Assembly (NCBI GenBank): GCA_945965245.1 | Contig: CAMFNC010000153.1 | Coordinates: 1 to 6,893, forward strand | Source: an uncultured Porphyromonas sp. | GTDB taxonomy: Bacteria > Bacteroidota > Bacteroidia > Bacteroidales > Porphyromonadaceae | Direction: 5' to 3' | Length of the DNA: 6,893 nt | Shown: one piece after another, positions 1 through 5,979 of the stretch | How positions within the stretch are numbered: position 1 is the first letter of the stretch | How the letters are laid out: every line of letters starts with the position of its first letter | Program-made: the position numbers and the translations under genes | Notes under the pieces: generated by a model | Seen by the model: only the letters and a program-made list of their open reading frames with translations | Databases searched by the model: none | What the model was told of the DNA's origin: nothing

Positions 1-338
1 CAATTAAACACATCGTTATGAAAACACTACTTCTTCATCTTTTAAGTTTTTAGCATCTCTCCCTACACTGTAGTTTGTTTATCCGAATTAAACAATTGGT
101 TCCGTTTGCATAAAAACCATTAAGACTATCAACACCATAAAGATAACAAACTTTCGCTCAAAAAACTTCCCGAAAAAACAAAAAACAGGCACTTTTCTGT
201 ACTAAAAAATCTTTTTGCATGTTCCATTTTGTCTGGTTCTGTAGCATTTCATATAGTGAACACAAGAAAATATACTTTCTGCTCATTTTTTTATTTTTGC
301 GCAAATAATTCGTGTCTTATTTTGCAAGAAAAATAGCG
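1..338. other. AT-rich non-coding region upstream of the AraC-type regulator
   Basis: No credible gene is visible on either strand. A plus-strand ATG at 18 opens only an 11-codon frame (MKTLLLHLLSF, stop at 51-53) with nothing to support it. The nonamer AATTAAACA occurs at 2-10 and again at 86-94. The second copy lies in an imperfect inverted repeat (CCGAATT, then AATTGG, around 83-98) that could be an operator but is too weak to call. A TATTTTTG at 292-299 fits the Bacteroidota -7 pattern TAnnTTTG but lacks a matching upstream TTTG. No tRNA, riboswitch or clear terminator is recognisable. Confidence 0.6.
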
Positions 339-346
339 TAACTTTG
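339..346 (+). promoter_or_regulatory. Candidate -7 promoter box (TAACTTTG) for the AraC-type regulator
   Basis: TAACTTTG matches the Bacteroidota -7 consensus TAnnTTTG exactly. No good TTTG -33 box lies at the usual 19-21 base spacing; the nearest TTTG, at 321-324, is only 14 bases away. If the box is used, transcription would begin near 350-353, leaving a leader of about 22-25 bases before the ATG at 375. The distance from box to ATG (28 bases) is close to that for the LysM operon (25 bases). The box argues against the upstream in-frame TTG at 348 as start codon, because that TTG would lie before the transcript begins. Confidence 0.45.
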
Positions 347-374
347 TTTGACTGCCAATCTGAAATCTAGCCTA

Positions 375-1550
375 ATGTTGCACTTTATCATTTCCGTTCT
401 ACCCATTGTTGTCTGTCTGTTTTGGATTATCTCTTTATCGGCAAAAAGGTCGTCTAATCTTCCAAAACGCTATCTGGTCGTATTCTTTTGTATCTCCGTT
501 GTCAATTACTTTGTCCACGCCACATTTTTCAATAATCAGTACGAATTATTCGCTTTCATGGATAATCTGTGGGTTTTCACCTCGTTGGCTGGCTATCCGC
601 TTTATTACTACTACGTGCGATTGCTTACCTGCGATACCCACATACGCTGGCGCATCGTGGCAGGGCTTTTACTCCCGGCCGTATTACTATCACTATATTC
701 GTTTGTCATCTATTTCGGGATGTCGGCCACAGAGTCGGATATTTTCATTCACGGAGTCATGTATCATGAACTGGGATATACCCGGCCTTACCCCATGATG
801 GTACAGTTGCAAATTTACCGTCTGTCGGCATTTAAAATCATCTTCATCATCCAATTGACAGCCTGTATTTATTTGTGTTTCAGACGAATAAGAATCAACC
901 TTGCAAGAGTAAAAACCACTTATTCCTGTCTGGAAGGCAAGGATCTGAAAACCACCAAATGGGTGCTTTACGCTCTGATATTCGCCTCCTTGATTTCTTT
1001 TTTATCAAGTTTGATTGGCAAAGATTTCTTTGTGGATAAAAATATTTTGCTCATCATCCCATCGCTGACTCATTCTCTCTTCTTATTCTTTATCGGATAT
1101 GCCGGATACAAACAAGACTTTACCGTGGCGGATTTGCTGCATGAAGAGCAAAAAAAGGTGGTGAATGACAATCTCTCGGCCTATGAATACACACTCGGTT
1201 TATATACAGCCGAAGATCTGGAACATATCGTATTAGCAGAAAACTTATTTATCAATCCCGACTTCAGATTATCAGACTTGGCCACCAAGCTAAACACAAA
1301 CCGAACCTATTTATCTCGCCTGATAAACCAAGAACTGCACACCAACTTTTGCGATTGGATCAATTCTCACCGAATTGTATATGCCAAGAAACTGTTTTCA
1401 GATTTGGCTTATCAGAAAATACCGATGCAAGAAGTAGCCGAGAAATGTGGATTCTCAAGTTTAAGTTCGTTTTACCGAATATTCAAGGAGCACGAAGGTA
1501 TGCCTCCGGGGCAATATCGAAAAAAAGCGACCGCTGGAATAATGCATTAA
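375..1550 (+). CDS. Membrane-anchored AraC-family transcriptional regulator
   Basis: Predicted DNA-binding regulator of 391 residues held in the inner membrane. Residues 1-242 hold about seven hydrophobic segments (roughly 1-21, 33-53, 64-83, 94-115, 152-170, 196-213, 223-242). A linker follows, then an AraC/XylS-type domain at about 285-382. Two helix-turn-helix units are visible: RLSDLATKLNTNRTYLSRLI near 298-317 and MQEVAEKCGFSSLSSFYRIF near 351-370. The second carries the family pattern of GF, S-S-FYR-FK and a closing G-PP-YR. There is no periplasmic two-component sensor, kinase or receiver domain, so it is not a hybrid two-component protein. The frame also opens at a TTG (348, 400 residues). 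I prefer the ATG at 375, because TAACTTTG at 339-346 would start transcription after the TTG and because the first membrane helix begins right at this Met. Its stop interlocks with that of the convergent cardiolipin synthase gene. Signal and targets are unknown. Confidence 0.85.
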   Translation: MLHFIISVLPIVVCLFWIISLSAKRSSNLPKRYLVVFFCISVVNYFVHATFFNNQYELFAFMDNLWVFTSLAGYPLYYYYVRLLTCDTHIRWRIVAGLLLPAVLLSLYSFVIYFGMSATESDIFIHGVMYHELGYTRPYPMMVQLQIYRLSAFKIIFIIQLTACIYLCFRRIRINLARVKTTYSCLEGKDLKTTKWVLYALIFASLISFLSSLIGKDFFVDKNILLIIPSLTHSLFLFFIGYAGYKQDFTVADLLHEEQKKVVNDNLSAYEYTLGLYTAEDLEHIVLAENLFINPDFRLSDLATKLNTNRTYLSRLINQELHTNFCDWINSHRIVYAKKLFSDLAYQKIPMQEVAEKCGFSSLSSFYRIFKEHEGMPPGQYRKKATAGIMH

Positions 1551-3025
1551 AGTATCGGCGAGAATATACGAACCAAAGAACGCTTAAATCGCCGGATAAG
1601 TGAGCGCGATTGCCACTCCGCAAGGTTAATTTCGTGACACAGGGAAAGATCTTTATGAAAATCATGGCTCAGCCGGTTTGTGATACGCGCATCGTATATG
1701 ACGGCACTAAACTCAAAATTATGCTCCAAGCTCCTAAAATCCATATTAGCTGAGCCAATAGTGGATATTTCTCCATCTATCATCATCAGTTTGCTATGCA
1801 GGAAGCCGGTACGATAAAGCACAACATGTACCCCGGCATTCAACAGATTATCATAATACGATTCGGATGCAAAACCGGTGAGCCACGAATCACTTTTCTC
1901 CGGCAACATAATCCACACTTCCACACCGGAAAGAGCCGCCGTGATCAACGCATTCTCAAGAGTTTCAGTGGGCAAGAAGTAAGGTGTCTGGATGTAGATA
2001 AATTTCTCCGCCCGCAAAATGGCTGCCGTAAAAACTTGGTCGATGGTTCGCCAAGCATCAATAGGGCCACCGGGAATGTATTGTATCTTGATGCCATCCG
2101 GATTGTGACGCATGGGCTCCCACTCATTAGAAAAACTACTGTCGATATTGATTACTCGTCTGGAGACCACATACCAATCCAATAAAAAAACACTCTGCAC
2201 ACCGGCCACAGCAGGCCCAGTAAGCCGAAAATGACAATCGTTCCAATGCTCATTGTTTTTCAATCCAGAACGATACCGCTCCGCGATATTCATCCCCCCG
2301 GTATAAGCCACTTTACCATCCACCACAATGATTTTACGATGATTGCGATAATTTACTGTATTGGCAAACACAGGAAAGGCAACCGGCATAAAAGGATATA
2401 CCTGAATACCCTGATTGCGCAAGCGAGTCCACAAACGATTACGCACACCCCAAGAACCCACATGGTCATATATTATCCGCACTTTGACGCCTTGAGCCGT
2501 TCGTTCTTCTAAAATCGAAATGAGTTCTTCTAAAATCGGACTTTCCTCGAAGATATAACTCTCTATGTGTATGTGTTTGCGAGCGGATGCAAGGTTCTTT
2601 TTTAGCGCATCGAAAAAGTCAGCTCCACGATGATAAATCTCCACCTGATCAGCAGAGAGCACAGTGCTATCGGCATTGTTTTTGATTAAATCCTGCAAAC
2701 CTTTCCATCGGGCGGTATTGTATTGATAAGAGTTTGTCCATACCTCCGACGCTATCTTGGGTTTCAGACTGATACGCCGATAAATACGTTTGCTGATAAT
2801 ATGACGCCTGCGCTGATTTTGACCAAAAAGAACATAAATAAAAATCCCCACAAAAGGCACGAAGCCAATGACCAGTATCCAAGCCAAGGCTTTGAGCGGA
2901 TTCCGATTTTCACTCAACACAATAACTATCAAACTGATTACCGTAATCAGATAGAGAGCCATGAACCAAGGAGCAAAGCCGGAAAGCATCCTAAAGAAAT
3001 TGGAGATTAAATCATCACCTACCAA
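1547..3025 (-). CDS. cls: Cardiolipin synthase (phospholipase D superfamily)
   Basis: Makes cardiolipin at the inner membrane by phosphatidyl transfer, in bacterial Cls typically from two phosphatidylglycerols. Numbering from the TTG at 3025 (492 residues), two hydrophobic segments lie at about 19-38 and 45-68, followed by a basic stretch (QRRRHIISKR). The two phospholipase-D HKD motifs are complete: H229, K231, D236 within HRKIIVVDG, followed by GGMN; and H410, K412, D417 within HSKLMMIDG, followed by GSANMDFRS. Length and order match full-size Cls with an N-terminal membrane anchor. The start is uncertain. TTG at 3025 overlaps the upstream barrel gene by 11 bases, whereas ATG at 2989 gives 480 residues and a 25-base gap; both keep the membrane helices and catalytic sites. 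It is the last gene of the LysM-barrel-cls operon. Its TAA overlaps the regulator's TAA on the other strand, so any terminator must lie inside the opposing gene. Confidence 0.95.
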   Translation of the reverse strand: MVGDDLISNFFRMLSGFAPWFMALYLITVISLIVIVLSENRNPLKALAWILVIGFVPFVGIFIYVLFGQNQRRRHIISKRIYRRISLKPKIASEVWTNSYQYNTARWKGLQDLIKNNADSTVLSADQVEIYHRGADFFDALKKNLASARKHIHIESYIFEESPILEELISILEERTAQGVKVRIIYDHVGSWGVRNRLWTRLRNQGIQVYPFMPVAFPVFANTVNYRNHRKIIVVDGKVAYTGGMNIAERYRSGLKNNEHWNDCHFRLTGPAVAGVQSVFLLDWYVVSRRVINIDSSFSNEWEPMRHNPDGIKIQYIPGGPIDAWRTIDQVFTAAILRAEKFIYIQTPYFLPTETLENALITAALSGVEVWIMLPEKSDSWLTGFASESYYDNLLNAGVHVVLYRTGFLHSKLMMIDGEISTIGSANMDFRSLEHNFEFSAVIYDARITNRLSHDFHKDLSLCHEINLAEWQSRSLIRRFKRSLVRIFSPIL

Positions 3026-3695
3026 AAAGAAGGAAGAGGAAATTCAACCTGGCACTCACCCACATTTCTGAGGCCTGCCCGTAAGGGTCGGATCGTTTGG
3101 TACTGAAGATGTCATTGAAATTATAGTTGAAACGGGCTTCTGCCTCGACTATAAACCGGCGCCCCACAACGTAACCTGCACCCAAACCTCCAGTCAGCCC
3201 CCATGAAAATTTATTCACCACAGGCATTTGATGCCGCAGAGCTTCCGCTTCGGTAAAATCTCCTGCAGAATGGGTTATCTTATCGCCCATCAGATAACCC
3301 AACTGAGGCCCTAAATTCACGAAAAATCGGGCATTTTTCTTTTCAAGATACAGATGAGTCAGCATGGGAACCTGCACATGCACAAGATTTCGGCCAAAAG
3401 ATTTGGCTTGGTCATCGTAAACCTCAGTCCAACCCTGTTCGCTGTAATTGGCTTCGAGCTGCAAACTGCAATGATTTTCCACATCCCAACGCAGCATGAA
3501 ACTCCCCAATTTCCCAATATGCAACTTTTGTTGCACCTTGGGAATGAAAATCATTTCTTCCAAATGGGTACCACCTCCTAATCCGATCCAAAGCTTTTGG
3601 TTGAAATCGGATCGCTGTGCAAAGGCCTCAATACTTCCAATATAAGAAGCAAACAGCATGATGATGCCCAACGGCAGACGAAATGCTCTTATCAT
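3015..3695 (-). CDS. PorT-like outer-membrane beta-barrel protein
   Basis: Predicted outer-membrane protein of 226 residues, about 200 after processing. Residues 1-26 form a signal peptide with a hydrophobic core (LGIIMLFASYIG) and a probable cut after AFA, before Q27. The rest alternates polar and hydrophobic residues in short strands separated by Gly- and Asn-rich turns, as in small barrels of the OMP_b-brl_2/PorT-like type. Family-like features are RNLVHVQVPMLTHLYL (102-117), RFFVNLGPQLGYLMG (123-137), MPVVNKFSWGLTGGLGAGY (157-175) and a last strand near 210-224. No lipoprotein Cys or enzyme motif is seen. The ATG overlaps the TGA of the LysM gene as ATGA (3692-3695), which suggests translational coupling and partner proteins. 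PorT itself serves the type IX secretion system, but this family is large and most members have no known role, so I do not call it PorT. Confidence 0.85.
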   Translation of the reverse strand: MIRAFRLPLGIIMLFASYIGSIEAFAQRSDFNQKLWIGLGGGTHLEEMIFIPKVQQKLHIGKLGSFMLRWDVENHCSLQLEANYSEQGWTEVYDDQAKSFGRNLVHVQVPMLTHLYLEKKNARFFVNLGPQLGYLMGDKITHSAGDFTEAEALRHQMPVVNKFSWGLTGGLGAGYVVGRRFIVEAEARFNYNFNDIFSTKRSDPYGQASEMWVSARLNFLFLLFGR

Positions 3696-5185
3696 AATGA
3701 AGTCTTGGTAATGGTGCCGTCCGGATTGTAAGACACAAAGAATACATTCTGATTCACAAAGCCATTTTTGTCAGATCTTCTGCGAAATTTAAAGTCACTT
3801 TGAACACCATCGGAAGGAATTTGATAACTGTATTTCAAGAAATCCGGCCCATACGAAGCCAATGCTCGAATAAAATAGCGAGCCACATCGTAACCGATAA
3901 CACCATAACGGGGAAAAGAATTCATCAACTGATGACCATACCAAGCCTGATACCTGCCAACAAAGTCTTTTACAATGGAATCATTGACATCCATATAAAA
4001 CGAAGAATAAATCGTGGTATTGAATTTGTGCATCCGCTTGATGTCACTCGCATTGAAAGACTGCCAGCGCGGGGATGCAAATATACGGCATTGTGCCTTG
4101 GCCTTCTCCAATTTGTTGAAGATACTTCTGGCCAGTGCTGGTGTCTGATTGGCGGGCACTATGACTGTCTTTTCGGAAATAGACATCCATGCCTCGTTAT
4201 CCGAAAGACTCACTTCCGAAAAATCCATCTCTTTACTACCCATTCGTTGCTTCAGATAGTTATAAAAAGGGTCGTTTCTCTGATTATCGGCATACACCAA
4301 GCGAATCTGATACCCCTTGTATTGCTGCATAAAAGCCGAGAACACATCCTTATAAAGCTGATTCTGCGGAGAGTTTACCTGATAGACATTCGAGCCATAT
4401 GAAGACACCTCATCACGCGAACTGAAAGGCACCACGTAAATCGTCTGACGATTCAGTGAACGAGCCATGGCTTCAATCCGGTCATCGCCGGTACCACCAA
4501 TAACCAAATCACGGTCTTTCATGACACCACTATTAATAATATCCGCCACATCGGCATGCGAAGAACCATCTTTAACCACCAGATCCACCGATATACCAGT
4601 TTTCTTCATATCCAACAAGCCCATCAGGAAGCCTTCATAAAACTCCATATACTTTACTGCACCGCCTTTGACCAATGGTAGCACCAACCCTACACGGAGT
4701 ACATCCCGTTTGGGAGAAACCATCGGGGACACATATTTCTCTTCGTCCTCTTTTTGTACATTTTGAGCCAACTTGCCTTTTGAGGGGATGATAATAATGT
4801 CTCCCACCCGAAAGTTCTGCGGAGTAAGACCCGGATTGGTAATCATCATCAGTTCTTCGGATACACCATATTTCTTACACACACCATAGAGCGTTTCGCC
4901 TTTGGCTATCACGTGTTTTTTTTCATCATCATGCTGCGCCACAGCATTTACCGATCCTTTAACCGGGATTCTGAGTTTTTCTCCTATTTTGATGGTATCC
5001 TTGGCAGAAGGATTCAGATTATAAATCTCTTGTATGGTTACTTTGTATTTTTTAGCAATCGAATAGACCGTTTCTTGCGGCTGAACGGTATGGGACAATG
5101 TGTTTTGAGCATTCACATTCCACGACAGCACAGCCACCACGAAAAATATAAAAATGCGATTACCGAAAAATCTTATTGCATTCAT
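3692..5185 (-). CDS. Secreted protein with two LysM domains and a type-1 periplasmic-binding fold
   Basis: Predicted periplasmic or envelope protein of 497 residues. A signal peptide covers residues 1-26 (hydrophobic FIFFVVAVLSW, cut after NVNA before Q27). There is no lipobox Cys. Two LysM repeats follow: about 32-75 (HTVQPQETVYSIAKKYKV...IKIGEKLRIP) and about 90-134 (KHVIAKGETLYGVCKKYGV...FRVGDIIIIP). LysM domains bind GlcNAc-containing glycans, here presumably peptidoglycan. After a charged linker (138-160), the rest from about 162 (VLRVGLVLPL) resembles the type-1 binding proteins of the LivJ/amino-acid receptor class. It shows the usual opening strand, YEGFLMGLLD, a VIGGTGDD turn, and the late segment PRYGVIGYDVARYFIRAL. 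No permease or ATPase gene is nearby, so transport is unlikely; a sensory, structural or enzyme-activating role is more plausible. It is the first gene of the operon with the barrel and cls. The ATG at 5185 sits 25 bases after a candidate -7 box. Confidence 0.88.
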   Translation of the reverse strand: MNAIRFFGNRIFIFFVVAVLSWNVNAQNTLSHTVQPQETVYSIAKKYKVTIQEIYNLNPSAKDTIKIGEKLRIPVKGSVNAVAQHDDEKKHVIAKGETLYGVCKKYGVSEELMMITNPGLTPQNFRVGDIIIIPSKGKLAQNVQKEDEEKYVSPMVSPKRDVLRVGLVLPLVKGGAVKYMEFYEGFLMGLLDMKKTGISVDLVVKDGSSHADVADIINSGVMKDRDLVIGGTGDDRIEAMARSLNRQTIYVVPFSSRDEVSSYGSNVYQVNSPQNQLYKDVFSAFMQQYKGYQIRLVYADNQRNDPFYNYLKQRMGSKEMDFSEVSLSDNEAWMSISEKTVIVPANQTPALARSIFNKLEKAKAQCRIFASPRWQSFNASDIKRMHKFNTTIYSSFYMDVNDSIVKDFVGRYQAWYGHQLMNSFPRYGVIGYDVARYFIRALASYGPDFLKYSYQIPSDGVQSDFKFRRRSDKNGFVNQNVFFVSYNPDGTITKTSL

Positions 5186-5210
5186 GCGATTCTCTGTTGA
5201 TTGACAGCTA

Positions 5211-5242
5211 CAAATTTATAACTAAATGATGAGTTTCTGAAA
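5211..5242 (-). promoter_or_regulatory. Candidate promoter of the LysM-barrel-cls operon
   Basis: Read on the minus strand, TAAATTTG (5218-5211) is an exact match to the Bacteroidota -7 pattern TAnnTTTG. TTTC (5242-5239), one base off the -33 TTTG, lies 20 bases upstream. Transcription would start near 5205, giving a leader of about 20 bases before the ATG at 5185. The site lies between the upstream cluster's terminator (5296-5340) and the LysM gene, as expected for a separate transcription unit. Confidence 0.5.
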
Positions 5243-5295
5243 TATTATTCCGGATATAGAAGGCTTTTGACAGAGCCGATGTAAATATAAAACAA

Positions 5296-5340
5296 TAAGA
5301 GACTGTCGTTTGGGGAGGTTAATCCCTTGACAGTCTCTTA
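5296..5340 (-). terminator. Intrinsic terminator of the tRNA-Glu/rpsT cluster
   Basis: TAAGAGACTGTC at 5296-5307 is perfectly complementary to GACAGTCTCTTA at 5329-5340, giving a 12-bp stem. The 21-base loop can fold further through GGGA (5313-5316) with TCCC (5323-5326). Reading leftward, the hairpin is followed by a T-rich run (TTGTTTTATATTT, 5295-5283). The stem begins only 5 bases after the 3' end of the second tRNA-Glu gene, so it probably ends the tRNA-rpsT-tRNA transcript and insulates the LysM operon. Confidence 0.82.
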
Positions 5341-5345
5341 TCGTG

Positions 5346-5417
5346 TAGCCCATAGGAGAGTCGAACTCCTCTTTAGAGAATGAAAATCTCTCGTCCTAAC
5401 CGATAGACGAATGGGCC
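5346..5417 (-). tRNA. tRNA-Glu (anticodon UUC), downstream copy
   Basis: This is a 72-base gene that folds as a complete cloverleaf. The acceptor pairs GGCCCAT (5417-5411) with ATGGGCT (G1-U72 wobble). The anticodon stem AGAGA/TCTCT carries loop TTTTCAT with anticodon TTC at 5384-5382. The T arm is AGGAG-TTCGACT-CTCCT. The discriminator is A at 5346 and CCA is not encoded (CAC follows). It lies 90 bases after the rpsT stop and just before the terminator, with no promoter box of its own, so it is probably cut from the rpsT transcript. It is identical in every base to the copy at 5797-5868. Confidence 0.96.
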
Positions 5418-5468
5418 AAGCACAGCTGTAATGACAGCGAAATGTTTTTTTGTTGAAATGAAGCCTTA

Positions 5469-5487
5469 TTTTCGTTTGGGACGAAAA
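5469..5487 (-). other. Hairpin between rpsT and the downstream tRNA-Glu
   Basis: TTTTCGT (5469-5475) and ACGAAAA (5481-5487) form a perfect 7-bp stem with a 5-base loop, starting 20 bases after the rpsT stop codon. On the minus strand it is followed by TAAGGCTTC, not a T run, so it does not look like a full terminator. A second small stem, GCTGT-AATG-ACAGC (5425-5438), lies 7 bases before the tRNA 5' end. These may stabilise the rpsT mRNA 3' end or guide cleavage between mRNA and tRNA; this is inference. Confidence 0.35.
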
Positions 5488-5507
5488 GGTCAATCCACTA
5501 TTGGGAT

Positions 5508-5768
5508 TTACGCTTGAGCCAAACGATTCAAGTTCTTAGCCAACTTAGATTTCAAATTAGCAGCCTTGTTCTTGTGAATTACATTTCTCTTGGCAAGGCG
5601 ATCAAGCATGGAAGCCACCTTCGGCAGCATTTCTTGAGCCTCTGCCCGATCCGTCAAAGCACGGAACTGACGAACGGCATTACGCATCGTGCGAGCGTAA
5701 TAACGATTATGCAGACGGCGCGCGTTGATTTGGCGAATTCGTTTGATAGATGACTTATGATTTGCCAT
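5508..5768 (-). CDS. rpsT: 30S ribosomal protein S20
   Basis: Small-subunit ribosomal protein of 86 residues, which binds 16S rRNA early in 30S assembly. The whole length matches bacterial S20: the start MANHKSSIKRIRQ, a central R-RNAVRQFRAL helix, and the strongly conserved NVIHKNKAANLKSKLAKNLN near the C terminus. Arg and Lys are abundant, as expected for an rRNA-binding helical bundle. The ATG at 5768 is the only sensible start. Its 28-base leader after the first tRNA is very A-rich (AATAATAAATAATAAAAAAC) and has no Shine-Dalgarno sequence, the usual Bacteroidota situation. It sits between two identical tRNA-Glu genes and is probably co-transcribed with both from the promoter at 5900-5930. 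Confidence 0.98.
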   Translation of the reverse strand: MANHKSSIKRIRQINARRLHNRYYARTMRNAVRQFRALTDRAEAQEMLPKVASMLDRLAKRNVIHKNKAANLKSKLAKNLNRLAQA

Positions 5769-5796
5769 TGTTCTGTTTTTTATTATTTATTATTCG

Positions 5797-5868
5797 TAGC
5801 CCATAGGAGAGTCGAACTCCTCTTTAGAGAATGAAAATCTCTCGTCCTAACCGATAGACGAATGGGCC
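5797..5868 (-). tRNA. tRNA-Glu (anticodon UUC), upstream copy
   Basis: This 72-base cloverleaf is identical to the copy at 5346-5417. It has acceptor GGCCCAT/ATGGGCT, anticodon TTC at 5835-5833, T loop TTCGACT and discriminator A at 5797, without an encoded CCA. It is the first gene after the consensus promoter at 5900-5930, with about 27 bases of leader, and lies 28 bases before the rpsT start codon. Identity to the other copy runs for 73 bases (5345-5417 and 5796-5868) and stops at the gene ends, so the duplication covers only the tRNA or has been homogenised by gene conversion. Confidence 0.96.
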
Positions 5869-5899
5869 TCCTAAGCTGCCTGATTGGCTTTAGCGATTG

Positions 5900-5930
5900 C
5901 AAAGATAGCACTTTTCGCAATTCCACCAAA
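5900..5930 (-). promoter_or_regulatory. Consensus Bacteroidota promoter for the tRNA-Glu/rpsT/tRNA-Glu cluster
   Basis: On the minus strand, TTTG (5930-5927), a 19-base spacer and TATCTTTG (5907-5900) match the -33/-7 consensus of the Bacteroidota primary sigma factor at every fixed base and at the expected spacing. The predicted start is near 5895, about 27 bases before the first tRNA-Glu. It is the best promoter match I found in the window, fitting the high expression expected of a tRNA and ribosomal-protein cluster. Confidence 0.8.
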
Positions 5931-5979
5931 CATTCAAATGAAAAAATTCATCCAAATTGCACTTCAAACAGCAAGTTAT

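Noticed and set aside
18..53. Eleven-codon frame MKTLLLHLLSF that looks like the start of a signal peptide
   Set aside because: Too short, no promoter box at the right distance, no attenuator structure after it and no continuing homology past the stop in any frame I could follow.
83..98. Imperfect inverted repeat CCGAATT/AATTGG as an operator
   Set aside because: Short, AT-rich and bulged; such matches are expected by chance in this region.
1796..2185. 129-codon plus-strand frame opposite cls
   Set aside because: Shadow of the cardiolipin synthase frame across the second HKD region; no motif of its own.
3800..4402. 200-codon plus-strand frame opposite the LysM gene
   Set aside because: It lies wholly antisense to a gene with clear LysM and binding-fold motifs, and its translation shows no domain pattern.
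5425..5450. Plus-strand hairpin GCTGT-AATG-ACAGC followed by a T run, resembling a rightward terminator
   Set aside because: No plus-strand gene lies upstream to be terminated, and the T run starts 5 bases after a weak stem.
5345..5868. Paired tRNA-Glu repeats as attachment sites of an integrated element
   Set aside because: The DNA between them is only rpsT with its leader and spacer; there is no integrase or foreign cargo, and both copies are full tRNA genes.
5938..5951. Small hairpin ATGAA-TTTT-TTCAT (minus strand) as terminator of the epimerase gene
   Set aside because: Only 5 A/T-rich base pairs and no following T run, so it is unlikely to be stable enough.
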